NCBI GenBank assembly: GCA_017795105.1
Contig: CP051247.1
Span: 930,001 to 994,000 of the forward strand
Direction of reading: 5' to 3'
Length of the DNA: 64,000 nt
Source: Planctomycetaceae bacterium
GTDB lineage: Bacteria > Planctomycetota > Planctomycetia > Planctomycetales > Planctomycetaceae
In this document: one piece after another, positions 1 to 7,539 of the stretch
Layout of the letters: the number at the start of each line of letters is the position of its first letter
Position numbering within the stretch: the first letter of the stretch is position 1
The notes under the pieces: model-generated
Told to the model about the DNA's origin: nothing
Seen by the model: the letters and a program-made list of their open reading frames with translations, nothing else
Databases searched by the model: none
Program-made: the position numbers and the translations under genes

Positions 1-136
1 TCAGCTTCGTTCCCAAAACGTATCGCTCCCGCCAGAGCGACCAGGCAAACAGCCCGATCAGCAACAGGACCATCAGCACGGTCAGTCCGAGACTGAACGG
101 TCCTTCCAGCGACAGGTATTCCACGTTCTGGTTCAT
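1..136 (-). CDS. N-terminus of an unidentified membrane protein (cut by window edge)
   Basis: An open frame starts at the ATG complementary to 134-136 and runs off the left edge, giving the first 45 residues. They contain one strongly hydrophobic segment at about residues 16-32 followed by a basic stretch (WRERY), so the chain enters the membrane close to its N-terminus. The start lies 14 bases after the stop of the BatA/VWA gene, and the gene is therefore probably the eighth member of the minus-strand run that begins at the sigma factor at 10965. In related clusters the gene after the BatA/VWA protein often encodes another large membrane protein with VWA or amidotransferase-like domains, but too little is visible here to assign a family. 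Confidence 0.6.
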   Translation of the reverse strand, partial: MNQNVEYLSLEGPFSLGLTVLMVLLLIGLFAWSLWRERYVLGTKL

Positions 137-150
137 GTTCAAGAAGACTT

Positions 151-2463
151 TCAGGTCGTCTGACTACTTACGAGATCACGTTCGGGCGCCGCTGTCGATT
201 GCGGGCGGATGTTTGAACTCGAGGAAACCGGTTGATTCAGCGGCGGGAGTGGTGCATCACCGGTCGGTTCAGCCGACGTAGTCCCGAAGCGTTCTCTGGA
301 CATCATGCCGGACAGGATCAGCTCGCCGCTCAATAGTGCGATCATCGCCAGAAACAGGACCGACCACATCGGCGTCTGCTGACCGGGTTGAACTGCCTGG
401 GTTTCGACAATCTGCTGCGGCAGCGTGTTCAGATCCTGAAGCCGCCCGAGCTGTTCGGAGCTGATGGATTCCAGATTCGACTCGGATGGATGCCGATTGA
501 CGAGAAATGGCATCGGCCCCTGGGACAAACCGGTTTGCAAGAGGTACTCGCCCGGCAATGCGGTTCGGCTGCTGCGAAACTGAACGCCGTCTCCCCAAGG
601 CTCGGCAGAAAGTGAGATCTCATCGCCCAGCGGAGTTTCGAGAGTCGCATTGAGAACTTCGGCATCGGGCAGCTTGTATGCAATTGGCTCGCCGGGCTGC
701 AGATTGAATCGACTCGACTTCGGCTCCGAAAGATATCCCAGCATGTCCTGCACCAGGACCACAAACGACTGAGACCGGGCCAGAGAACTCCACTGCAGAT
801 GCAGGGGAACACTCTGCACCACAACCCGCCCCTGCCCATAAAATCGTTCCACCATCATCGGTTGACCGCTGTTGAGAGCGAACAGAACGGAGGAGGTATC
901 CGTCAGGGCGGTCGATTCGAACTGGAAGTACTGATCGATCAGGATATCGCTGAGATCGAGTTCCTGTCTCACGAACGTTCGCGTCGCCGGATGGTCATCG
1001 GAATCGAGACGAATCCGCAGGGCGGCTGCTCGATCGGAGTCGTCGGGGGCAGCGATGTCGGCCAGCTTGAGCTGCTGAATCGGCAGCGGAGCCAGCCCGT
1101 AGCCGTCGGCATGCAGGTAGTTGTTGAACTGATCGATCTCCGCTCGAGGCCCCAGGCCGACCCACAACCCACCGCCGGCCGCCACGAATGTTTCGAGTTG
1201 ACGAACCGTTTCGACATCGAGCTTATGGAAACTCGGTATCACGACGGCATGAAATTCATTGAGATTGAGCTCAGGCAATTCCCCGGACGCAACCACTCGC
1301 GGCGTATAAACCGTATGCTGTTGCAGCGGTTCGCCATACTTCCAGCCGAGAGCCGCCTGCACGAAGTAGGCTTCCTGCTGCAGTTCGGCAAACTCCTGCT
1401 GCTCATCGACGACGAGAATCGGAACTTGGCGGACAACCTGAATCACGGCCGAGTTTTCGTCGTCGGCGGCAAGGGAATCACTGCCGGCAACGCGACAGGT
1501 GACGACATACTGACCGACTTCGGAAAACGTGTGACGAAACAGGGCATCGTAAGAAGCCTGTCCCGCCAGAGAGGGAATTTCTTCTTCGTAAACCGTTTCC
1601 CCATTCAACAGCCAGCTGATCTGCGTCGGCTCGGTCGTCGAGTCACTGTAGTTTTGCAATTGTGCGACCATGGGGACGGTATCGTTCTCGCCGACAACGA
1701 ATCGCTGTACCTGCAATCGATCGATGGCGACGTTCGAACTCTGCAAAGACTCGGTTGCAAGACCGACCTGTTCGAACTCGAGAGGGATCGAAGTCTCCTG
1801 CCAGGCCGCCTGAAGATCCTCCCAGGAATCCTCGCTCACACTCTGCCAGTCGGCTGCCTGCGAGTCGGAATAGAGCACAATTCGACGATGCTGCTGTCCC
1901 TGTTCGATCGGAGCCTGAATTGCGGAGAACATCGCGGCGAGATGGTCACTCTGTCCGGCGGAGGGACTCTGTTCGGCTAACAGATCGGCCAACATGCTGC
2001 GAGACGACTGATCGAGCCGAATCGGTTCGGTCGTGAGCCAGACGGGGTATGGCGAAGTGAGCATCACCCGCACATAGTCCCCCTCGGCCTGAGCAGCGAT
2101 CGCTTTCTCCGCTTCCTGAACCGCCTGTTGAAACAGAGATTCTTCTTCGGCTTTCCGCGACATCGAAAGCGAGTTGTCGAGCAGGACAACCAGTTCATTA
2201 CGAACGGATTGCCCGAACCACTGCCCCGGAAGCATCGGACGGGCCAGCGCCAGGATGAGCACGATCAACGTCAGCACTCGCAGCAGCACGAGGAGCCATT
2301 GCTTGAGCTTGCGGGCGGAGGTTTTCTCCGCGGCGGCTTCCTGCAGAAACTGCATCGCTCCCCATTCGATCACGACATTCCGTCGTCGATCGAACAGATG
2401 CAGCACCACCGGCAGCGCAGCCAGCGGCAGTGCGAACAGAAATGCCAGTCCCAGAAAACTCAC
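151..2463 (-). CDS. BatA/VWA-domain membrane protein
   Basis: A 770-residue membrane protein. The N-terminal ~90 residues match the BatA (aerotolerance-regulator N-terminal) domain: a first helix (LGLAFLFALPLAALPVVLH), the typical FDRRR basic loop, and a second helix ending in ALARP. A von Willebrand A domain follows with the metal-site motif DNSLSMS, then a long extracytoplasmic region and a final helix near residue 715 (SVLFLAMIALLSG). The GTG start at 2463 is chosen because AAGGA lies six bases upstream and the hydrophobic segment begins directly after it; an in-frame ATG farther upstream would overlap the DUF58 gene. With MoxR and DUF58 just upstream, this is the classical MoxR-DUF58-VWA arrangement, thought to act as a chaperone-like or metal-insertion system for envelope proteins. 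The substrate is unknown. Confidence 0.85.
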   Translation of the reverse strand: MSFLGLAFLFALPLAALPVVLHLFDRRRNVVIEWGAMQFLQEAAAEKTSARKLKQWLLVLLRVLTLIVLILALARPMLPGQWFGQSVRNELVVLLDNSLSMSRKAEEESLFQQAVQEAEKAIAAQAEGDYVRVMLTSPYPVWLTTEPIRLDQSSRSMLADLLAEQSPSAGQSDHLAAMFSAIQAPIEQGQQHRRIVLYSDSQAADWQSVSEDSWEDLQAAWQETSIPLEFEQVGLATESLQSSNVAIDRLQVQRFVVGENDTVPMVAQLQNYSDSTTEPTQISWLLNGETVYEEEIPSLAGQASYDALFRHTFSEVGQYVVTCRVAGSDSLAADDENSAVIQVVRQVPILVVDEQQEFAELQQEAYFVQAALGWKYGEPLQQHTVYTPRVVASGELPELNLNEFHAVVIPSFHKLDVETVRQLETFVAAGGGLWVGLGPRAEIDQFNNYLHADGYGLAPLPIQQLKLADIAAPDDSDRAAALRIRLDSDDHPATRTFVRQELDLSDILIDQYFQFESTALTDTSSVLFALNSGQPMMVERFYGQGRVVVQSVPLHLQWSSLARSQSFVVLVQDMLGYLSEPKSSRFNLQPGEPIAYKLPDAEVLNATLETPLGDEISLSAEPWGDGVQFRSSRTALPGEYLLQTGLSQGPMPFLVNRHPSESNLESISSEQLGRLQDLNTLPQQIVETQAVQPGQQTPMWSVLFLAMIALLSGELILSGMMSRERFGTTSAEPTGDAPLPPLNQPVSSSSNIRPQSTAAPERDLVSSQTT

Positions 2464-2473
2464 GTCAATTCCT

Positions 2474-3436
2474 TCAGGATCGTCGTTTGCTTCGCGCCAT
2501 CCGCATCCGCAGGAACCAGCCGAGCACATCGGCCAGATTCTGATCGGTCGTGATTCTCAGATAATCTCCGCCCAGCCCAACGACACGTTCTTCCAGATCG
2601 GTCAAAAACGCCTGAAACCGTTTCAGATACGCACTTCGGATCGCGGCGGGATCGAGATGCATGGTCTGTCCGGATGACTCCAGCGAGCGGAAGGATGACC
2701 AGTGCCGAAAGTCAAAATGAACTTCTTCCGGAGCCAGCACCTGCAGGACAACGACATCGTGCCCCCGGGAACGAACCACCCGTAACGCCCCGGTCAGTTC
2801 ATCGAGATCGGTGAAGCAGTCGGAACACAGTATGAACAGGCCCCGCCGTTTGAACCGCGGGAGACTGCCTCGAATCTGCAAACCAAGATCGCCACCGTCG
2901 GAAGCTTGAGCCGCCTGTAATCCGCTGAGCAACGCCTGGAGATGAGCCGCATGCTGACGCGGCGGGACGAAATACGGATGCTGATCGTTCAGGATCGCTG
3001 CTCCGACCGCATCACGCTGCTTGAGAAGTAGTCTTCCCAGACAGGCAGCGAGCTGTTTGGCGTAATCGAGTTTGGCCGGTGTAGAAAGCCCGAAACGCAT
3101 CGAGCCGCTCGTGTCGAGCGCAAGAATGCCGTGCAGATTCGTCTCTTCTTCAAACTGCCGAATGAAGTAGCGGTCGTTGCGCGCATAAACCTGCCAGTCG
3201 ATCTGACGAATCTCGTCTCCGGGAGCATACTGACGATGCTCGGCGAACTCGCAGCAGCCGCCTCGCGTCGAAGACCGATGCTTCCCCGCCAGCAGGCCGT
3301 CGACCACGGTTCGAGACAACAGTTCCAGATGGCCGATCTGGTTCATTACCTCGGCATCGAGCAAGGCTCGTGGGGCTTCGCTCTCTCGCTGAAGAGGCTG
3401 GGGCTTTCGGAATGTCGATTTCAGAAAGGAAATCAT
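2474..3436 (-). CDS. DUF58 domain protein (MoxR partner)
   Basis: A 320-residue soluble protein with the DUF58 signature: a basic block (GKHRSSTRG), then YAPGDEIRQIDW and RQFEEE, followed by a VWA-like fold with the motif DTSGSMR around residues 120-126 that should bind a divalent metal. DUF58 proteins are almost always encoded beside MoxR AAA ATPases and are presumed to be their VWA partners. The ATG at 3436 lies 28 bases after the MoxR stop codon. A longer reading frame extends to 3547 but would overlap MoxR by over 80 bases and its extra residues look unrelated to the family, so the shorter start is preferred. The Shine-Dalgarno sequence is weak, which would fit translational coupling to MoxR. 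Confidence 0.88.
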   Translation of the reverse strand: MISFLKSTFRKPQPLQRESEAPRALLDAEVMNQIGHLELLSRTVVDGLLAGKHRSSTRGGCCEFAEHRQYAPGDEIRQIDWQVYARNDRYFIRQFEEETNLHGILALDTSGSMRFGLSTPAKLDYAKQLAACLGRLLLKQRDAVGAAILNDQHPYFVPPRQHAAHLQALLSGLQAAQASDGGDLGLQIRGSLPRFKRRGLFILCSDCFTDLDELTGALRVVRSRGHDVVVLQVLAPEEVHFDFRHWSSFRSLESSGQTMHLDPAAIRSAYLKRFQAFLTDLEERVVGLGGDYLRITTDQNLADVLGWFLRMRMARSKRRS

Positions 3437-3464
3437 GAAGTGAGCAATTGAAAGAGAATCGGGA

Positions 3465-4553
3465 TCAGACTTTTCCCTGCAGCGAGGAGGTCGCTTCGAC
3501 GAGCTGATCGAGGACACGATCAGCGTCGACCCCGGCTGCTTCGGCATTGAAACTGAGAATGATGCGATGTCGCAGCACCGGCAGAGCGACCGCTTTCAGA
3601 TCCGCGATCGTGGCATGAAAGCGACGGTTGAGCAGTGCCCGAGCCTTGGCCGCCATCAACAGAGCAATTGTGGCACGCGGACCGGCTCCCCATTGAACCA
3701 TTGTTTTCAGTTCGGCTGGCATCGCCTCTTCTTCGGGGCGGGTGCTCCGCACAAGATCGAGGGCAGCTTCATAAACGTGATCGGCAACGACGACGCCACG
3801 TACCAGCGACTGCATTTCAAGCAGGTCGTCGACACTGAGAACTCTGGCCGTTTCGAAGGTGTAATCGGTTGTCTGCCGTTTCGCGATCTCGAGTTCCTGA
3901 GCCCGGTCGGGATACTTCACGTGAATCTTCAATAAAAACCGGTCGAGCTGCGCTTCGGGCAGTGGGTAAGTCCCCTCCGTTTCGACAGGATTCTGCGTGG
4001 CGAGAACGAAGAACGGCGACGGCAACTCGTAGGTCTTGCCGCAAACAGTCAACTGGCGTTCCTGCATCGCTTCAAGCAACGCACTCTGAGTCTTGGGAGG
4101 GGTCCGGTTAATCTCGTCAGCCAGAATCACGTTGGCGAACAACGGACCTTCGACGAAGCGAAACACACGTTTGCCGGTGGTGTGATCTTCTTCGAGAATC
4201 TCGGTCCCGGTGATATCTCCCGGCATGAGATCGGGCGTGAACTGCACACGGCGAAACGACATATGAATCAACGACGATAACGTTGACACGAGCATCGTCT
4301 TGGCCAGTCCCGGCATTCCCTGAAGAATGCAGTGTCCGCGACAGAGCAAACCGATCAGGAGCTGTTCGGAGACCTCCTCCTGGCCAACGATGACGCCCGC
4401 CAATTGCCGCTTGAGCTCCTGCATCTGCTCGTGCATTCGCTCCACCGTCACAGCGACGTCATCCGAGACATGCTCGAGAGTTTGTCCGCGATGGTTGTTG
4501 CGAATGTCGTGATTTTCAACGGGTTCAGTGGCCATATCGATTCGATTCATCAT
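3465..4553 (-). CDS. MoxR-family AAA+ ATPase
   Basis: A 362-residue AAA ATPase of the MoxR group. The Walker A motif is GMPGLAKT (around residue 80), Walker B is VILADEINR, sensor 1 is ATQNPVE, and PEAQLDRF marks the arginine-finger region. The AAA lid domain occupies about residues 260-340. MoxR proteins couple ATP hydrolysis to remodelling or metal loading of client proteins together with VWA-domain partners, and DUF58 and BatA/VWA genes follow directly. The start at 4553 is one of three close in-frame ATGs (4553, 4550, 4535), so the N-terminus is uncertain by a few residues. The gene lies 28 bases downstream of the secreted EF-hand gene and appears co-transcribed with it. Confidence 0.92.
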   Translation of the reverse strand: MMNRIDMATEPVENHDIRNNHRGQTLEHVSDDVAVTVERMHEQMQELKRQLAGVIVGQEEVSEQLLIGLLCRGHCILQGMPGLAKTMLVSTLSSLIHMSFRRVQFTPDLMPGDITGTEILEEDHTTGKRVFRFVEGPLFANVILADEINRTPPKTQSALLEAMQERQLTVCGKTYELPSPFFVLATQNPVETEGTYPLPEAQLDRFLLKIHVKYPDRAQELEIAKRQTTDYTFETARVLSVDDLLEMQSLVRGVVVADHVYEAALDLVRSTRPEEEAMPAELKTMVQWGAGPRATIALLMAAKARALLNRRFHATIADLKAVALPVLRHRIILSFNAEAAGVDADRVLDQLVEATSSLQGKV

Positions 4554-4581
4554 TGCGAAATCCGTAATTAACGGGCTGTCG

Positions 4582-6117
4582 TCACATCTCGTTCAGCGAT
4601 TCTTCAGTTGGGGACTCTTCAGTTTCGACCTTCTCAGCCTGTGGGGGCTGACCGGCTTCCGTCGCGCTCATGAGACCATCACCATCGGCATCGAGCCGGG
4701 AGAACTGTTCCTGAGTTCCCGGGAATTCACTGCGAGTCAGATCGCCGTCCTGATTTCGATCCATCCGGACGAACCAGTCGGGAGCCGGTGTTGCCGGCTT
4801 TGAAACCGAAGTTGGTCGACGTACGGTCGCCAGTTCTGCATGAGCAATCGGTCCCAGTCCGAAACAGAGGCGAACCGTCGGCTTCAATTCGGTAAACGCA
4901 ATCTGCCCATCTTGGTTCACGTCATATTGGGTCAGACGGGATTTCAATTCGCGAAGTTCCCGAATTGTGAATCGGCTGTCCGCATTCGCATCAAGTTCCG
5001 GCAGCAGCGGATATCCATCGATCACGGCGGCCAGCGAGACCTGATCCCGCCAGTTCGACTGGAGAGCTGAGCATTCGAGCCACGATCGCTCCGTGGCAAT
5101 CTGCAACATCTCCGCAGCCGAATCGTCAGCGAGAGTCCATTGACTGGCTTCAGTCTCCATCCGAATCTCCGCCTGGTCGGAGTGAGTCGTATTGAAAGCG
5201 ACCGTTAACCGCAGTTGAGCCTCTTCGGGGAGCAGGTCGGGATTGAGCTTCGGAGCAAGTTGCCGCATAGTCTGCAGGAACTGATCCCGGCTGACTTCTC
5301 CCGGCCATTCGATCAGCAACGGGTGATCGTCGAACTCGGTTCGTTTCGCCGCCACCAGAACCCGAGCTCTTGTGACAATCTCTTCGAAAGTCACGACCTC
5401 ATCGCGGTTGAGATCACAGCGATTGATGGCCTCGACACAGGTCTCTATTTCCTTGGCATCGAGGATGTCATTCTGATCGAGATCGAGTACATTCCAAAGC
5501 GGCCTCTGCTCCTGGCGGAAGATCTGAAAACTGGAATTCACCAGCAGAATCTCCGGACCATCGCACCAGGTCCTGACCAGCCAGCGCAGTTCCTCATCGT
5601 TTGGAGCCTCTCCGGTCGTTCTCTGGTAACGTCGTAATCGCTCGATCGTATTGGTCGTGTAACTAAAAGGGGCGGCGGGTTCAGACTCCTCGCTATTCTC
5701 CGCCGGCTGCGTCTGATTCTCGAGAGCGAGTCGATACTTCTGCAGGGTCTCTGCTCTCGCAGCGAGTAAGGGTTTGCCATCAATCGTGACAGTTGCTTCG
5801 ATGAGTAACAATTCGCCCGGTGTCAACAGGACAAAGCGAACCGAATTGCGGCCCGAATTTCGCTCGAGGAACTGCTGCGAGCGGCGAAGGTCGTATTGAG
5901 GCATTTTGCTCGCCGGCAGGAGCGGCCGGTCGGTGGGGAGAGCCTCGGCCATTGCTGGCTGCGCCAGCGTAACAGTGGGGGCAGGCTTCGCCGAACTGGG
6001 AGTCTTGATCTTCGCCGTTCGGATGCGAGTGGTTTCACCGGCATTCTGCGCAGCGGCGGCGCCCGCCATGACGAACATGACGCTGCACACCACCAGAGTG
6101 GACCATCCACACTTCAT
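4582..6117 (-). CDS. Secreted EF-hand protein
   Basis: A 511-residue protein with a clean signal peptide (MKCGWSTLVVCSVMFVMAG, cleavage after AAAAQ). At least five EF-hand-like loops are visible: DLDQNDILDAKE, DLNRDEVVTFEE, DANADSRFTIRE, DVNQDGQIAFTE and the C-terminal pair DRNQDGDLTRSE / DADGDGLMSATE. The last pair is the most canonical and should bind calcium; earlier loops have substitutions at ligand positions. The protein is probably extracytoplasmic. Its start codon overlaps the stop of the DUF1501 gene by four bases, implying translational coupling. Secreted EF-hand proteins next to DUF1501/DUF1549 genes are common in planctomycetes, but no enzymatic activity has been assigned. The C-terminus is rich in glutamate and threonine. 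Confidence 0.85.
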   Translation of the reverse strand: MKCGWSTLVVCSVMFVMAGAAAAQNAGETTRIRTAKIKTPSSAKPAPTVTLAQPAMAEALPTDRPLLPASKMPQYDLRRSQQFLERNSGRNSVRFVLLTPGELLLIEATVTIDGKPLLAARAETLQKYRLALENQTQPAENSEESEPAAPFSYTTNTIERLRRYQRTTGEAPNDEELRWLVRTWCDGPEILLVNSSFQIFRQEQRPLWNVLDLDQNDILDAKEIETCVEAINRCDLNRDEVVTFEEIVTRARVLVAAKRTEFDDHPLLIEWPGEVSRDQFLQTMRQLAPKLNPDLLPEEAQLRLTVAFNTTHSDQAEIRMETEASQWTLADDSAAEMLQIATERSWLECSALQSNWRDQVSLAAVIDGYPLLPELDANADSRFTIRELRELKSRLTQYDVNQDGQIAFTELKPTVRLCFGLGPIAHAELATVRRPTSVSKPATPAPDWFVRMDRNQDGDLTRSEFPGTQEQFSRLDADGDGLMSATEAGQPPQAEKVETEESPTEESLNEM

Positions 6118-7451
6118 GCGAGCACCTCGGAAATGGGGATTCCTTCAGCTATGGGAACAGGACGACCGTTGGGAGCCTGATTCATGGCATCGCCGCCAAT
6201 GCCGACAGCCTCACACACAGTCGCCAGCATATCCTGCACGCTGATCTGCCCTTCCACAACTGTTTGTCCGTCGGGGCTCGTCTTACCGTAAGCCTGCCCT
6301 CCGGCAATTCCCCCACCAGCCAGGACCGTGGTCCAGGCTCGGGGGAAGTGATCGCGACCGCCCGTGGTATTGATCTTCGGAGTGCGGCCGAACTCGCCCA
6401 TCCAGATGATGGTCGTTGATTCGAGCAACCCGCGTTCTTCCAGATCGTCCATCAGACTCGCCCAACCGGCATCGAGATCGGCTGATAGACTGCGAACGTC
6501 TTCGAAGATATTGCTGTGTGTATCCCAGCCGACTCCACCGCTGTTGGTACCAAGTGACACCTCAACAAACGGTACTCCCCGCTCCACGAGCCGTCGGGCG
6601 AGCAAACAGCCCTGCCCAAAGACAGAACGTCCATATCGCTCGCGGACTTCATCGGCCTCCTGCGTCAGATCGAACGCCTGGGCATCGCGACTGTTCATCA
6701 AATGGACGGCGGCTTCGTAAATCGTGTTATGCGACGCGGGAGCGCCCGTGCCACGAGACTTCAGAAACTCGCTCTGCAGCTGCGACCACATCTTCAGTCG
6801 CTTCTGCATTCGAGCATCGGTAATCCGCTGCGGCCGCTCCAGCGATTCAACTTTGAGTTCCGCAAATCCCTGAGCGTTCCCCAGAAAAGTACCTGGGACA
6901 TCGGCTGCTCCCACGATCAGCGGATTGTACTTCGCGCCCAGATAGCCAGGGCCGAACGCCTCCTGATTGAACGCCCGATAAGCTCCGATACAAACGTTGG
7001 CCGGCAGCGACATGTCCCGTTCGCCCAGATGATTGGCGATTGAGCAGCCGAGACTGGGATAGCTCAACGGTCCCATTGGACGATACCCGGTTCGCATCAG
7101 ATAGGTTCCGCGTCCGTGATCCCCTTCCTTCGTACTCATGCCACGCAGAATCGCCAGCTTGTCGGCGTGCTCGGCCAGTCGGGGGAGATGTTCGCTAAAT
7201 CGAACGCCGGGAGCATTCGTTTGGATCTCTTTGAACTCCCCACCGTTCTCGTGATCGGGCTTGAGATCGAAGGTATCGGTTTGCGAGGGTCCTCCGCTCA
7301 TCCATAACAGGATGCAATGCCGTTTGCGGGTCGGTGCTGCCTGGAGTTGTTGAGCGAAAGCGGGAAACCAGCCGCTGACGCTCGCTCCGCCAATTCCCGC
7401 CGAAAGCAGGGACAGCATGCTTCGTCGTGAAACCGCAGTCGTGTTTCTCAT
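6114..7451 (-). CDS. DUF1501 family exported protein
   Basis: A 445-residue member of the DUF1501 family, which has an alkaline-phosphatase/sulfatase-like fold. The leader has a twin-arginine-type motif (SRRSMLS) followed by a hydrophobic stretch and AFAQQ cleavage region, so export in folded form is likely. Family landmarks are CILLWMSGGPSQTDTFDLKP near residue 50, RGMSTKEGDHGRG, LVERGVPFVEVSLG, and the C-terminal GEFGRTPKIN and GRDHFP motifs, which carry the presumed metal ligands. Planctomycetes almost always encode DUF1501 next to a DUF1549/DUF1553 protein, as here, suggesting the two work together on a shared, still unknown, extracellular substrate. It lies 88 bases downstream of the DUF1549/DUF1553 fusion gene and overlaps the EF-hand gene. 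Confidence 0.9.
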   Translation of the reverse strand: MRNTTAVSRRSMLSLLSAGIGGASVSGWFPAFAQQLQAAPTRKRHCILLWMSGGPSQTDTFDLKPDHENGGEFKEIQTNAPGVRFSEHLPRLAEHADKLAILRGMSTKEGDHGRGTYLMRTGYRPMGPLSYPSLGCSIANHLGERDMSLPANVCIGAYRAFNQEAFGPGYLGAKYNPLIVGAADVPGTFLGNAQGFAELKVESLERPQRITDARMQKRLKMWSQLQSEFLKSRGTGAPASHNTIYEAAVHLMNSRDAQAFDLTQEADEVRERYGRSVFGQGCLLARRLVERGVPFVEVSLGTNSGGVGWDTHSNIFEDVRSLSADLDAGWASLMDDLEERGLLESTTIIWMGEFGRTPKINTTGGRDHFPRAWTTVLAGGGIAGGQAYGKTSPDGQTVVEGQISVQDMLATVCEAVGIGGDAMNQAPNGRPVPIAEGIPISEVLA

Positions 7452-7539
7452 CAGTCGCTTCCCATTGGACAGTGGTGTTTCCAGAGAGTGGTATTTCCGA
7501 TTCCGGCAGAGACAGGACCTGATTCCGAACCAGGAGCAC

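Noticed and set aside
799..1980. 393-residue plus-strand frame
   Set aside because: Antisense to the BatA/VWA gene, with low-complexity composition and no ribosome site or domain.
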